Below, piece after piece: positions 18,402 through 28,557 of a stretch of 64,000 bases of DNA (positions within the stretch are counted from its first letter, which is position 1; the number at the start of each line of letters is the position of its first letter). The stretch covers positions 82,884 to 146,883 of the forward strand of contig VIRH01000060.1 in the NCBI GenBank assembly GCA_008107755.1, given 5' to 3'. The DNA comes from Rhodobacterales bacterium. GTDB lineage: Bacteria > Pseudomonadota > Alphaproteobacteria > Rhizobiales > Stappiaceae. Both the position numbers and the translations under genes were made by a program. Below the pieces are notes generated by a model. The model saw only the letters and a list, made by a program, of their open reading frames with translations. It was not told the DNA's origin and did not search any database.

Positions 18402-18950
18402 ATGTATGGAATGGTCAATGAAGGCATTCGGACCTTCATTCTGACGAACCACGGTGCAGAAGCCTGGCGCAGGATCTGCGCGCGGGCTGGCGTTCAGGAA
18501 GCCGAGTTCGAAAAGATGACCAGCTATGAAGACGAACTGACCTACAAGCTTGTTGATGCGGTCGGCGAATTTACCGGCCTCGACGCGCAGGATGTCCTCA
18601 AGGTCTTTGGAAAATACTGGGTGGATTTCGCCGGCGGGTCGGGCTTCCGGCATCTGATGCGCCTGTCCGGCCCGACGTTCATCGAGCAAGTGAGGGGGCT
18701 GGATGATCTGCATGACAGGATCATCCTGTCGATGCCCCATCTCAAGCCGCCATCCTTCGAGCTGGAGGACCTCGGCGGAGAAACCTTTCTGCTCCATTAT
18801 TATTCCGACAGGGACGGACTTGCGCCGATGGTGGAAGGGCTGCTGCACGGGATTGCCAAGGACACCGGAGAGGAAATCGACGTGGAGCAGGTGGCTTTCC
18901 GGTCAGAGGGAGCCGACCACGATGTCTTTCGCATCAGGCTGCTGGCCTGA
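18402..18950 (+). CDS. H-NOX heme-based NO/O2 sensor
   Basis: The 182-residue stand-alone H-NOX domain begins with the typical MYGMVNEGI. The proximal heme ligand is His104 in GLDDLHDRI, and the porphyrin-propionate motif YxSxR is Tyr133-Ser135-Arg137 in LHYYSDRDGLAPMVEGLLHG. MPHLKPPSFELEDL matches the conserved PSF segment. Such proteins bind NO (some O2) and control a partner enzyme encoded next to them. Here the partner gene, GGDEF-EAL, starts 36 bp downstream, a pairing known from other bacteria where NO-bound H-NOX modulates c-di-GMP turnover. Confidence 0.95.
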   Translation: MYGMVNEGIRTFILTNHGAEAWRRICARAGVQEAEFEKMTSYEDELTYKLVDAVGEFTGLDAQDVLKVFGKYWVDFAGGSGFRHLMRLSGPTFIEQVRGLDDLHDRIILSMPHLKPPSFELEDLGGETFLLHYYSDRDGLAPMVEGLLHGIAKDTGEEIDVEQVAFRSEGADHDVFRIRLLA

Positions 18951-18986
18951 TATGTCCAGTTCCCGCGAACACGAGATCGGCGCCGG

Positions 18987-20795
18987 GTGATGCTTCCAGA
19001 GATCACACTTGGTCGAGAGATGGCCGACATGCTGTTTCCCCTGCATGTCAGGCTGGATGGACTTGGCAGGATCGAAACTGCCGGCCCGACGTTGCGGCGG
19101 ATCTTTGGCGAGGAGATCATCGGACAAGCTTTCCTTGATGTCTTCACCATGGTACGCCCGCGCCGAATTCAGGGGCTGCAGTCGATCTGGGAGCGGCTCG
19201 GCGAAAAACTGGTTGTCAGCGCGGCGCCTTCGGGCGAGGAGCCGATCCAGTTCCGCGCTGTCGCGGTTCCGGTCGACCGGGCACACGAAGGGCTTCTGAT
19301 CGACCTTTCCTTCGGGATTCACCTTGCCCGCTGCGTCCACCGGTTTGCCCTGACCGAAGCGGACTTTAAGCCCAACGATTTTTCGATCGATCTCTTCTAT
19401 TCCTTCCAGACCCAGCAGACCCTTCTGAAGGACAGCCAGAAACTGGCGCAAGCCCTGAAGCAGTCCAAGCTGCAAGCGGAACGCAAGTCATTGGAAGATT
19501 CGCTCACCGGGATCGGCAACCGGGCCTCCCTGCACCGGCGCCTTGAGGAAATGCTTGCCCACCCCGATCCCGGCGCGCGCTTCGCGCTGATGCATATCGA
19601 CCTGGACGACTTCAAGTCGGTCAACGACAATTTCGGTCACGCCGCCGGCGACAGGGTCCTCATGCAGGCTGCCCGCGCATTGCAGGCCTCTTGCGGCATC
19701 AAGGATATGCCGGCCCGTATCGGCGGTGACGAGTTTGCGCTTCTTTTGGCGGATGCGCCGGAAGAGGGCGAACTGGAAAAGCTTGCGCGCGATCTCGTCG
19801 CAGCGCTTTCCATGCCCGTCCATCACAATGATCAGAGCTGCAGGGTCGGGGCCAGCATCGGCCTCGTCGTGTTCCAGCCGGGCCAGGTTCCGAATGCGGA
19901 CCGTCTGATCGCAAATTCCGATATCGCCCTTTATGAGGCGAAGGGGCAGAAGTCGGCCGTCAAGGTCCTTTCGGAAGAGATGATCGAGCGGCACGAGAAA
20001 AGCACGCGCCTTGTTTCCGAAATCAGACGCGCGGTGAAGAAAAGTCAGTTCGTGCCCTTCTTCCAGCCGCAGATCGACACGCTCAGCGGCAGCATTCGCG
20101 GGCTGGAGGTCGTGGCCAGATGGGAGCTGCCCGGTCAGGATGTGCTGACGCCAGCATATTTTCTGGAGGTTGCCACCCGTTCGAACATCATGGTCGACAT
20201 CGACCGCCAGGTGCGCCGGAAGGCATTCTCTCAACTTGCCGCCTGGCAGCGGCAGGGCCGGAAAATCGGCAAGCTCTCGCTGAACGTCACAGCCTCGAAC
20301 CTCAGGTCGGTCGATTTCGTGAGCGTGCTTCTTGTCGAACTCGCGGCGGAGGGACTGCGGCCGTCCGACATTCAGCTCGAGCTTCTGGAATCGATCCTGT
20401 TCGAGCAGTTCGACCACGAACTCATCGAACAGTGCCGGACTTTGGAACAGGCAGGCTTCACGCTGGCCCTCGATGATTTCGGAACGGGGCACTCCTCCAT
20501 CGCGACGCTGATCGATATGCCCATTTCCGTTCTCAAGATCGACCGGTCCTTCGTGTCGGGTCTGGACAGCAATGCCAAGATGCAGCGGATTACCGGCGCC
20601 ATGCTGGCAATGGCGAAGAACATGGGGCTCGATGTTCTGGCGGAAGGCGTCGAAACACTCAAGGAACTGGAATTCCTGGAAAAAGCAGGATGTCGTTCAT
20701 TCCAGGGCTTCTATTTCTCACCACCTGTGAACGCGGAAGAGATCGAGCGTTGGCTCGATGTCTGGCAAGCCAATCTCTGCCAGCTGAGCGGCTAG
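18987..20795 (+). CDS. GGDEF-EAL c-di-GMP enzyme, H-NOX partner
   Basis: The 602-residue cytoplasmic protein starts with a domain of about 140 residues resembling H-NOX-associated (HNOBA/PAS-like) domains, then a coiled coil (145-172), GGDEF (about 172-330) and EAL (about 350-595). The cyclase motif is intact (GGDEF 246-250), with DLDDFKSVNDNFGH. No RxxD inhibitory site precedes it (GIKD instead). The EAL motif is EVV (374-376), but the catalytic Glu, LNVTASN, LELLES, DDFGTGHSS and AEGVE are all kept, so both activities are possible. The upstream H-NOX gene suggests NO control of the balance. Confidence 0.93.
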   Translation: MMLPEITLGREMADMLFPLHVRLDGLGRIETAGPTLRRIFGEEIIGQAFLDVFTMVRPRRIQGLQSIWERLGEKLVVSAAPSGEEPIQFRAVAVPVDRAHEGLLIDLSFGIHLARCVHRFALTEADFKPNDFSIDLFYSFQTQQTLLKDSQKLAQALKQSKLQAERKSLEDSLTGIGNRASLHRRLEEMLAHPDPGARFALMHIDLDDFKSVNDNFGHAAGDRVLMQAARALQASCGIKDMPARIGGDEFALLLADAPEEGELEKLARDLVAALSMPVHHNDQSCRVGASIGLVVFQPGQVPNADRLIANSDIALYEAKGQKSAVKVLSEEMIERHEKSTRLVSEIRRAVKKSQFVPFFQPQIDTLSGSIRGLEVVARWELPGQDVLTPAYFLEVATRSNIMVDIDRQVRRKAFSQLAAWQRQGRKIGKLSLNVTASNLRSVDFVSVLLVELAAEGLRPSDIQLELLESILFEQFDHELIEQCRTLEQAGFTLALDDFGTGHSSIATLIDMPISVLKIDRSFVSGLDSNAKMQRITGAMLAMAKNMGLDVLAEGVETLKELEFLEKAGCRSFQGFYFSPPVNAEEIERWLDVWQANLCQLSG

Positions 20796-20970
20796 GGCTC
20801 GGTTTCCCGAACCGGAATGGCCCGTACTTCCTGACATTTCCTTGCTGCTGCATATCTTCCGGCGCCAATGCGGTCGATGCGCCGGCCGCGCCATGAGACG
20901 ATGGCCAGATAGCCGCAGAGGCTGGTCGGCCTGCTCTAGATGCTGACAATGTGAGCGGAAGCCTGCCGGC

Positions 20971-21008
20971 AAAAAGAAAAACCCCGCCTCCCATGAAGGG
21001 AGACGGGG
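20971..21008 (-). terminator. intrinsic terminator of ccrM
   Basis: On the minus strand the stem is CCCCGTCTCCC / GGGAGGCGGGG with a 5 nt loop, followed by a T-rich tract, 50 bp beyond the ccrM stop. The preceding 20796-20970 contains no gene that I can see. Confidence 0.85.
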
Positions 21009-21058
21009 AAGAAGTGAGCTCGCGGGGAAGCGAAGTGTACTTCTTTTAAGCCGCCTGC

Positions 21059-22329
<1,271 letters not shown>

Positions 22330-23016
22330 TTAATGGGTCGGCCCGACCGAAAAGGCCAGAATTCTGCTGATTTCATTCAGGGGACGACCGGAAGTTGCTT
22401 TCCATTCGTTAAACGCAAACTGGATTGCGCCAAGATTTTTTTTCGAAAGCCGATCATTCGGGATCACGTTTTCACGTATGAGCGCATTAACCACATCGTT
22501 CGACAGGACGAAGCTCTCCTTTCCCATGAACCTGAGTGCGATCTGCCCCGTGTTGCCGCCGAGACGGCTGCCGCGCTTCTTGAGGAGGTCCATGAGGCCG
22601 ATCTGATCTGCTGCCGGCCAATGAGCGAAGAATCTGGCGGCGCTGCCGTGTTCTGCGGCGAGGTCCCTCAGGAGAATCGCGTTTTCCTGCACGGATCTGA
22701 TCTTGGCGCCATTACGGACGATGCGCGTGTCACTCGCCAGACTTTCGAAGGCCTCTTCCGGGAGGAAGGCGAGCCGCGCTACGTCGAAACCTTCGAAGGC
22801 GTCTTCAAAGCCGGGCCACTTGGCGTCGATGACCTTCCAGCTGAATCCTGCCTGAAAGACGCATCTGGTGAACATGGCAAGCCAGCGGTCGTCGCTGATT
22901 TCCTCCAGCTCTTCCCTGGACTTCGGCGGGTTGTGTTCGCCAAGGAGCAGGCCAAGCTGATCCGCACCGCCTTTCCACTCGGCGGCAAGCGCCTCGATCT
23001 CTTGAAAGGATTTCAT
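22330..23016 (-). CDS. DNA-3-methyladenine glycosylase I family protein
   Basis: The 228-residue protein has Tag-family sequence in ISDDRWLAMFTRCVFQAGFSWKVIDAKWPGFEDAF, close to the Tag region that recognises 3-methyladenine, and a helix-rich body (HhH superfamily). The pairs of cysteine and histidine residues that bind zinc in E. coli Tag are not evident, so this belongs to a divergent branch whose glycosylase activity is uncertain. It lies 91 bp downstream of the ABC permease gene on the same strand. Alternative reading: a Tag-like protein of unknown substrate. Confidence 0.75.
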   Translation of the reverse strand: MKSFQEIEALAAEWKGGADQLGLLLGEHNPPKSREELEEISDDRWLAMFTRCVFQAGFSWKVIDAKWPGFEDAFEGFDVARLAFLPEEAFESLASDTRIVRNGAKIRSVQENAILLRDLAAEHGSAARFFAHWPAADQIGLMDLLKKRGSRLGGNTGQIALRFMGKESFVLSNDVVNALIRENVIPNDRLSKKNLGAIQFAFNEWKATSGRPLNEISRILAFSVGPTH

Positions 23017-23107
23017 GGGTGCCCAGCCAGTGCCTCGTTCCGCTCCGGAGATGTTTCCACGGAACGACAGTCAGCGGAAGGCGTGGGGAGCGAAATGGTC
23101 CGGCTGG

Positions 23108-23911
23108 CTACCGAGCCTGCGGCGTCTTCGTGCGTTCGAAGCGCCTCAGCGCCAGCGACAGCGTGATCGTCATCATCAGATAGATGAGGGCGACGACGTT
23201 GTAGGTTTCCAGGTAGCGGAACGAACCTGCCGCATAGACCTTGCCGAACTGCGTGATATCCGCGACGCCGAGGACGGAAACGAGCGAACTGTCCTTGATC
23301 ATGGCAATGAAGTCGTTGCCGAGCGGCGGCAGGATCGTTTTCAGGGCCTGAGGAAAGATGATCAGCCGGAAGCGCAGCCCGCGATTCATGCCGAGCGCTT
23401 CTGCGGCTTCGATCTGTCCCGTGTCGACCGCCTGGATGCCCGCACGGAACACTTCTGCGATGAAGGCGGAATACCCGATCGTCAGCGCCGCAATGGCGCG
23501 CCACAGAAGCGGAAAGTCGCGCGTGCGCAATGCGTCGATGCCGAGAGGTTCCAGGACCGTGTTCGCCGCGCCGATCAGGATCGGCGTTGCAACGAATGCG
23601 ATGTAGAGCAGCAGGACGATGATCGGCATGCCGCGGACGATTTCAATGTAGAAGCGTGCCGCCTGCCGAAGAATGATCGACCCGGAGAGCGAGGCGAGCG
23701 CGAGCGCCAGCCCCAGGACGGAAGCCATGAAGAAACCGAGCAGAGTGACGAAGATCGTGATCCCGATGCCGCGCGAGACGGTGGCGATGACCTGCGAATA
23801 GATGTCGTCTGTCGCGATCTGGAAAAGAAGGAACGCGGCGAGGAAGCCGGCGACGACGAGCCAGTAGGGAAAATCCTCCCTGGCATCTGTCTTGTCCGTC
23901 TTGTTTTGCAT
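23108..23911 (-). CDS. amino acid ABC transporter permease
   Basis: The 267-residue inner-membrane protein has about five or six hydrophobic segments, and the permease EAA motif appears as EAAEALGMNRGLRFRLIIFPQALKTILPPLG, the HisM/GlnP-type coupling loop to the ATPase. FYIEIVRGMPIIVLLLYI is the other hallmark of polar amino acid permeases. ATG 23911 is chosen since the frame upstream (to 24133) overlaps the intergenic hairpin and lacks family sequence. The binding-protein gene lies 122 bp upstream. No ATP-binding subunit gene is adjacent. Confidence 0.93.
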   Translation of the reverse strand: MQNKTDKTDAREDFPYWLVVAGFLAAFLLFQIATDDIYSQVIATVSRGIGITIFVTLLGFFMASVLGLALALASLSGSIILRQAARFYIEIVRGMPIIVLLLYIAFVATPILIGAANTVLEPLGIDALRTRDFPLLWRAIAALTIGYSAFIAEVFRAGIQAVDTGQIEAAEALGMNRGLRFRLIIFPQALKTILPPLGNDFIAMIKDSSLVSVLGVADITQFGKVYAAGSFRYLETYNVVALIYLMMTITLSLALRRFERTKTPQAR

Positions 23912-23965
23912 GGGGTGGTCTCGGAGCAGGTGTCTTTCGGGCGGGGCCCTGGCGCTTAAACGCCG

Positions 23966-24001
23966 ATGGCCGGTGTCGGGTGGGTCCCGGCTACCGGCCA
24001 T
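23966..24001 (-). repeat. inverted repeat between binding-protein and permease genes
   Basis: ATGGCCGGT and ACCGGCCAT form a 9 bp stem around an 18 nt loop. The lack of a T tract and the position between a periplasmic binding protein gene and its permease suggest an mRNA-stabilising or processing hairpin that keeps the binding protein in excess; this is inference. Confidence 0.5.
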
Positions 24002-24032
24002 ACATGCGAAAGTCCAGGGTTTACCCCCGGGT

Positions 24033-24830
24033 CTATTCTTCGGCCTTGTAGTCGAAGAACCATTTCTTGTTGAGCGCATCGAGCGTCCCGTCCTCGCGCA
24101 GGCTTGCGATCGCCGCATTGACGGGCGCCACAAGCTCCGATCCCTTCGGGAAGATGAAGCCGAATTCCTCTGTCCCCATCGGATCGCCGATCAACTTGAA
24201 CATGCCCGGGTTGGACGCCACATAGCCTTCACCGCCGGTGCTGTCGGTCAGGACGAGATCGACGTCGCCGGTCTTCAGGGCCTGAACGGCGGCGCCAAAG
24301 GTCTCGAACAGGCGGATGCGCGGATTGGCTTCGTCGCCGTCGAGAACTTCGTAGACGGTGACATAGAAGGGGGTCGTGCCGGGCTGGGCACCGGCCAGGA
24401 GGTCGTTATCGGAGTTGAACCCGGCGGCGTCGGAGAACCGCTCTTCATCGGCGCGTACCAGCATGAACATCTCCGAGCGCATGTAGGGTTCGGAAAAGGC
24501 CACCTGCTCGGCGCGGTCGGCGCGGATTGTGATACCGTTCATCGCCATGTCGTATTCGCCGGCGGAAATCGCGGGGATCATTGCATCCCAACTTGTGTTC
24601 TGGAAGCTGACAGTGAGGTTCAGCCGCTTTGCGATTTCGGCGACGGCATCATATTCCCAGCCAATCGCTTCGCCTGTCTTCGGATCGACGAACTGCAGCG
24701 GAGGATAGGTGTTTTCCGCCGCTATGACGATTTCCTTGCCGCCGAGATCGGGCAGCTCGGCGGCCTGGGCGATATCAAGACCGATGAAGGTGGTAAAAAG
24801 CGCTGCGGCTGTGGTCAGCAATGATTTCAT
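24033..24830 (-). CDS. amino acid ABC transporter substrate-binding protein
   Basis: The 265-residue periplasmic protein starts with the signal peptide [18 protein letters not shown] and is cleaved near AQAAE. The mature part reads as an SBP family 3 protein: [56 protein letters not shown], and C-terminal [20 protein letters not shown] 24830 gives a standard signal; an ATG eight codons upstream (24854) is also possible. Ligand specificity for a polar amino acid is likely but not resolved. Confidence 0.93.
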   Translation of the reverse strand: MKSLLTTAAALFTTFIGLDIAQAAELPDLGGKEIVIAAENTYPPLQFVDPKTGEAIGWEYDAVAEIAKRLNLTVSFQNTSWDAMIPAISAGEYDMAMNGITIRADRAEQVAFSEPYMRSEMFMLVRADEERFSDAAGFNSDNDLLAGAQPGTTPFYVTVYEVLDGDEANPRIRLFETFGAAVQALKTGDVDLVLTDSTGGEGYVASNPGMFKLIGDPMGTEEFGFIFPKGSELVAPVNAAIASLREDGTLDALNKKWFFDYKAEE

Positions 24831-25023
24831 GAGGGTGCTCCGGTCAACATTCAACCAAGCTTACCGGCTTCAAGGACGTCGGGGAAGCCGTCAGGTGTGG
24901 AACCTTCGTCCGCGCAAAAGTTTTCCTGCTGTGAAAAAAGATTCAAAAAGCCGGGATAGCTCTATTGACGAGAGCGTGTGTTGGAATGACCCTGACCGGA
25001 TAAGAATAATAAGGAGACACGAG

Positions 25024-26535
25024 ATGTCCAATCCCCGATATCGCAATCTTGAGCAGCCCGCCCGGCAGGTGCGGCTGGCACCATCTCATCCGCTCGAGGT
25101 GTTTACCGATCCCGGTAAAGCGGTCGCGCGTCTGATCGAGATCTTTGAGGCAAACACATCCTTCCTGCGGTCCCATTTCGAGGATCTTCTGGCAGGAAAG
25201 GACATCGAAGGGCGCGTCAGGGCGTTTTACCCTCAGGTGCGCATCGTGACAGACACGCATGTCCGGCTCGACAGCCGCCTGTCCTATGGGTTTGTTTCCG
25301 GTCCGGGAACGCATGCGTCCACCATCACCCGGCCGGACCTGTTTCAACATTACCTGGAAACGCAGCTCGGGCTGCTGATGAAGAACCACGACGTGCCGAT
25401 CCTGGTTGGCGACAGCGACACGCCGATCCCGCTTCATTTCGCCTTCTATGACGGCACGCATGTGGAAGGCGGTGCTGCGGCGGCTCATTTCGAACGGCCG
25501 CTGGCGGATATCTTCGATCTGCCTGATCTGACGCTGATGGACGATTCCATCGCCAACGGCACCTACGAGCCCACCGACGGCATCATGCCTCTGGCATCCT
25601 TCACCGCGCCCCGGATCGATTATTCACTGCACCGTCTGCAGCACTACACGGCGACCAAGGCCGAACATTTCCAGAATTACGTGCTGTTCACGAACTACCA
25701 GTTCTATATCGACGAATTCTGCCGCATGTCTCGTGAGCTGATGGCCGATCCGGACAGCGGGTACGAATCCTTTGTCGAGCCCGGCAACGTGGAAACGAAG
25801 GCCGGAGAGGCCGATACGGATTGTGGCCTGAGGCCCGACAAGCTGCCCCAGATGCCCGCCTATCACCTGAAACGGGCTGACGGCAGCGGCATCACGATGG
25901 TCAATATCGGCGTCGGTCCGTCCAACGCGAAAACCATCACCGACCACATCGCCGTGCTGCGTCCCCATGTCTGGCTGATGCTGGGCCACTGCGCGGGCCT
26001 CAGGAACAGCCAGACGCTCGGCGACTACGTCCTCGCTCACGGATATGTTCGCGACGACAATGTGCTCAACCAGGATCTGCCGGTTTGGGTGCCGATCCCG
26101 CCGCTCGCAGAAGTGCAGGTGGCGCTGGAAGACGCGGTCGCCGAAATCACCGGCATCGACGGGTATGACCTGAAGCGGGTGATGCGCACGGGCACGGTGG
26201 TTTCGCTCGACAACCGGAACTGGGAACTCTGGAACCAGCCCGAACTGGTGAAGCGCTTCTCGCAGTCGCGTGCGGTCGCCCTCGACATGGAATCGGCGAC
26301 GATCGCCGCCAACGGCTTCCGCTTCCGTGTGCCGTACGGCACGCTTCTGTGCATCTCCGACAAGCCGCTCCACGGCGAGTTGAAGCTGCCGGGAATGGCG
26401 ACGGATTTCTACAAGCGGCAGGTCGCTCAGCACCTCCAGATCGGTATCCGGGCTGTCGAGAAAATGCGCAACATGACCGCCGAGCGACTGCATTCGCGCA
26501 AGCTCCGGAGTTTCGCGGAAACGGCGTTTCAGTAA
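25024..26535 (+). CDS. amn: AMP nucleosidase
   Basis: Hydrolyses AMP to adenine and ribose 5-phosphate, regulating adenylate pools. The 503-residue product matches the family length. The N-terminal regulatory domain is followed by the phosphorylase-like catalytic domain with GVGPSNAKTITDHIAVLRPHVWLMLGHCAG, a purine nucleosidase-type nucleoside-binding region, and ALDMESATIAANGFRFRVPYGTLLCISDKPLHG, which contains the catalytic aspartate/glutamate cluster. ATG 25024 follows AAGGAGA by 8 bp; the open frame to 24709 overlaps the divergent promoter and is rejected. A hairpin follows. Confidence 0.96.
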   Translation: MSNPRYRNLEQPARQVRLAPSHPLEVFTDPGKAVARLIEIFEANTSFLRSHFEDLLAGKDIEGRVRAFYPQVRIVTDTHVRLDSRLSYGFVSGPGTHASTITRPDLFQHYLETQLGLLMKNHDVPILVGDSDTPIPLHFAFYDGTHVEGGAAAAHFERPLADIFDLPDLTLMDDSIANGTYEPTDGIMPLASFTAPRIDYSLHRLQHYTATKAEHFQNYVLFTNYQFYIDEFCRMSRELMADPDSGYESFVEPGNVETKAGEADTDCGLRPDKLPQMPAYHLKRADGSGITMVNIGVGPSNAKTITDHIAVLRPHVWLMLGHCAGLRNSQTLGDYVLAHGYVRDDNVLNQDLPVWVPIPPLAEVQVALEDAVAEITGIDGYDLKRVMRTGTVVSLDNRNWELWNQPELVKRFSQSRAVALDMESATIAANGFRFRVPYGTLLCISDKPLHGELKLPGMATDFYKRQVAQHLQIGIRAVEKMRNMTAERLHSRKLRSFAETAFQ

Positions 26536-26555
26536 CGCGCATCAAGGAAGAGTGT

Positions 26556-26593
26556 GGATGGACCGGCCGCCCCTGCGCGCGGCCGGTCTATCC
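26556..26593 (+). terminator. hairpin between amn and the oxidoreductase gene
   Basis: GACCGGCCGC (26561-26570) pairs with GCGGCCGGTC (26579-26588) around an 8 nt loop, with pairing extended outward, followed by TTCTTT. It lies between converging genes and may serve both. Confidence 0.7.
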
Positions 26594-26614
26594 TTCTTTG
26601 GAAGCGGGCCGGGG

Positions 26615-27721
26615 TCAGACCCTGGCCCAGCCACCTGTCTCGAAGGATGTCCAGGCAGCGTCCGTCACCTGTTGGACGTCCAGGCCATCGCGGAAGGTCG
26701 GCCAGACCGGCTCGCCGGTCTCTATGGCGTTCAGGAAATCCTTCATCTCGATGATGATCTGATCCTGATATCCCGTCCCGTGGCCCGGTCCCTGGCAAAA
26801 GGGAAGGTAATCCGGATGAGCCGGTCCGGTCAGGATCTTCCTGTAGCCGCGTTCTTCTTCGGGGCCTTCGGCAAGATAGAGCCAGAGCGCGTTCTGGTCT
26901 TCCTGATCGAAGCGTATGGAACCCTTGTCACCATAAATCTCGTAGGCGTATCCCATCTTCTTGCCGGTCGCGACGCGGCTGATGAAGAGGTGGCCTGACG
27001 CCCCGGTCGAAAAGCGGCACATGAGATGGGCCTGATCGTCATTCAGGACCTCTTCGGGACCGTTTGGGCCCGGCCGTTCGCGGTGGACGGTCTGGATATC
27101 GGCACACACGCTCTCGATAGGCCCTGCAAGCCGCAGGGCGGCATTGATGATATGCGGCGCAAGATCTCCCATGCAGCCGGTCCCCCTGTCCTTGGTGCGC
27201 CAGTGGGAGGGTGCTTGCGGGTCGGCCAGAAAGTCTTCCGTGTGTTCGGCCCGGATGTAATGGATCCTGCCGATCCGCCCGGTCTGGATCAGGGAATGGG
27301 CAAACTGGCTGGCCGGTGTCCTGATATAGTTGAAACCGGTCATGTTCGCGCGCCCGCTGGCCTCTGCGGCGTCCACCATCTTCCGCGCGGCTGAGAGATC
27401 GTCCGCCAGCGGCTTTTCACAGAACACCGCCTTGCCGGTCTGAAACGCCGCAAGCGCAATGTCCATGTGGGTGGACTGGGGTGAGGCAATCACGACCGCG
27501 TCGATATCGGGATCGGAAGTGACATCCCGCCAGTCGGCCGTCGCGCGGCGAAAGCCGAATGTCCGCGCCTTGGCCGTTGCGCCCTCCAGCGTCGTCGCGC
27601 AGATCATGTCGCATACGGGGCGCAGCGGTGTGTCGAATACGGCCGCAACCGAATTGAGGGCGACCGCATGGGCCTTGCCCATATATCCCGTTCCGATCAG
27701 CCCGAACCGAATTTCCTTCAC
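26615..27721 (-). CDS. Gfo/Idh/MocA family NAD(P)-dependent oxidoreductase
   Basis: The 368-residue protein has an N-terminal Rossmann motif, GLIGTGYMGKAHA, and the EKP motif in VFCEKPLADDLSAARKM, whose lysine contributes to catalysis in this family. ATADWRDVTSDPDIDAVVIASPQSTH is the usual nucleotide-domain connection. The start is GTG 27721, 8 nt after GGGAGG; the frame upstream overlaps a bfr terminator. It probably oxidises a sugar or inositol-like substrate, but none can be named. It is preceded by the bfr terminator, so it is a separate unit. Confidence 0.9.
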   Translation of the reverse strand: MKEIRFGLIGTGYMGKAHAVALNSVAAVFDTPLRPVCDMICATTLEGATAKARTFGFRRATADWRDVTSDPDIDAVVIASPQSTHMDIALAAFQTGKAVFCEKPLADDLSAARKMVDAAEASGRANMTGFNYIRTPASQFAHSLIQTGRIGRIHYIRAEHTEDFLADPQAPSHWRTKDRGTGCMGDLAPHIINAALRLAGPIESVCADIQTVHRERPGPNGPEEVLNDDQAHLMCRFSTGASGHLFISRVATGKKMGYAYEIYGDKGSIRFDQEDQNALWLYLAEGPEEERGYRKILTGPAHPDYLPFCQGPGHGTGYQDQIIIEMKDFLNAIETGEPVWPTFRDGLDVQQVTDAAWTSFETGGWARV

Positions 27722-27743
27722 CGCACGTCCTCCCGCGAAAAGG

Positions 27744-27780
27744 TCAAAAAGAAAGCCGGTGCTTGGTAGCACCGGCTTCC
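27744..27780 (-). terminator. intrinsic terminator of bfr
   Basis: On the minus strand AAGCCGGTGCT and AGCACCGGCTT form an 11 bp stem around a 4 nt loop, followed by a TTTCTTTTT tract, 36 bp beyond the bfr stop. Confidence 0.88.
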
Positions 27781-27815
27781 AGACCGGTCCAGACGACCGG
27801 AATTTGCTGACAGCC

Positions 27816-28301
27816 TTATTCGGCTTCGTCGGCGGAGACCGCGTTCAGCAGGCCGTAGCGTTCCACGCCGATCTTTTCCAGAAGTTCCAGCTGGGTTTCC
27901 AGGAAGTCGATATGGCCTTCCTCGTCCGACAGCAGTTCCTCGAACAGTTTCATGGAAACGTAGTCGCCTTCCTCGCGGCAGATATCGCGGGACTTGGCGT
28001 AGGAGGTGCGGGCGTCGTATTCGCCTGCCAGATCGCTCTCCAGAACTTCCTTGATGTTCTGGCCGATGCGCAGCGGCGCCACCTTCTGCATGTTCGGAAG
28101 GCCTTCAAGGAAAATGATGCGGTCGGTGATCTTGTCCGCGTGATGCATTTCCTCGATCGATTCCTCGCGCTCCTTCTTGGCGAGCTTCGCGTAGCCCCAA
28201 TCAGCCAGGAGGCGATAGTGCAGCCAGTACTGGTTGATTGCACCGAGCTCCAGAAACAGAGCTTCATTCAGGCGCTCGATGACTTTTTCATTTCCCTTCA
28301 T
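27816..28301 (-). CDS. bfr: bacterioferritin
   Basis: Stores iron in a 24-subunit heme-containing shell. The 161-residue protein keeps every ferroxidase ligand at canonical positions: Glu18, Glu51, His54, Glu94, Glu127 and His130, plus the heme-ligating Met52. It should be an active Bfr. An Irr-type palindrome lies 36 bp upstream of the start codon, and a terminator follows. I see no adjacent bacterioferritin-associated ferredoxin gene (bfd). Confidence 0.97.
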   Translation of the reverse strand: MKGNEKVIERLNEALFLELGAINQYWLHYRLLADWGYAKLAKKEREESIEEMHHADKITDRIIFLEGLPNMQKVAPLRIGQNIKEVLESDLAGEYDARTSYAKSRDICREEGDYVSMKLFEELLSDEEGHIDFLETQLELLEKIGVERYGLLNAVSADEAE

Positions 28302-28336
28302 GGGGGTGCCTCACTTGCTTCAGAAATGCCATTACC

Positions 28337-28351
28337 TTAGAATTATTCTAA
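28337..28351. promoter_or_regulatory. Irr box (iron control element) upstream of bfr
   Basis: The perfect palindrome TTAGAA-TTA-TTCTAA matches the core of the rhizobial Irr-box/ICE. It sits 36-50 bp before the bfr start. In Rhizobiales, Irr represses iron-storage genes such as bfr when iron is low; the effect here is inferred from site and gene. Confidence 0.75.
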
Positions 28352-28557
28352 TTCTTGTGTCCAGCCTTTGTTGTCAAAAAAAGCGAATATTCTGTCTTGA
28401 ATCATGGCGCGTCCACAGCGGTGGGGCCGCTGCCCTAGCGTGATGCCGGTATGCCGCCCGCGGCGGGCGTCTGCAAGATTTGATGAGAGCGCGTATTCGC
28501 TGCCGGCGTCAAGTGAGCAGGGCATCTGAATTGCCTCCAGGAACCGGCGGTTCAGCG

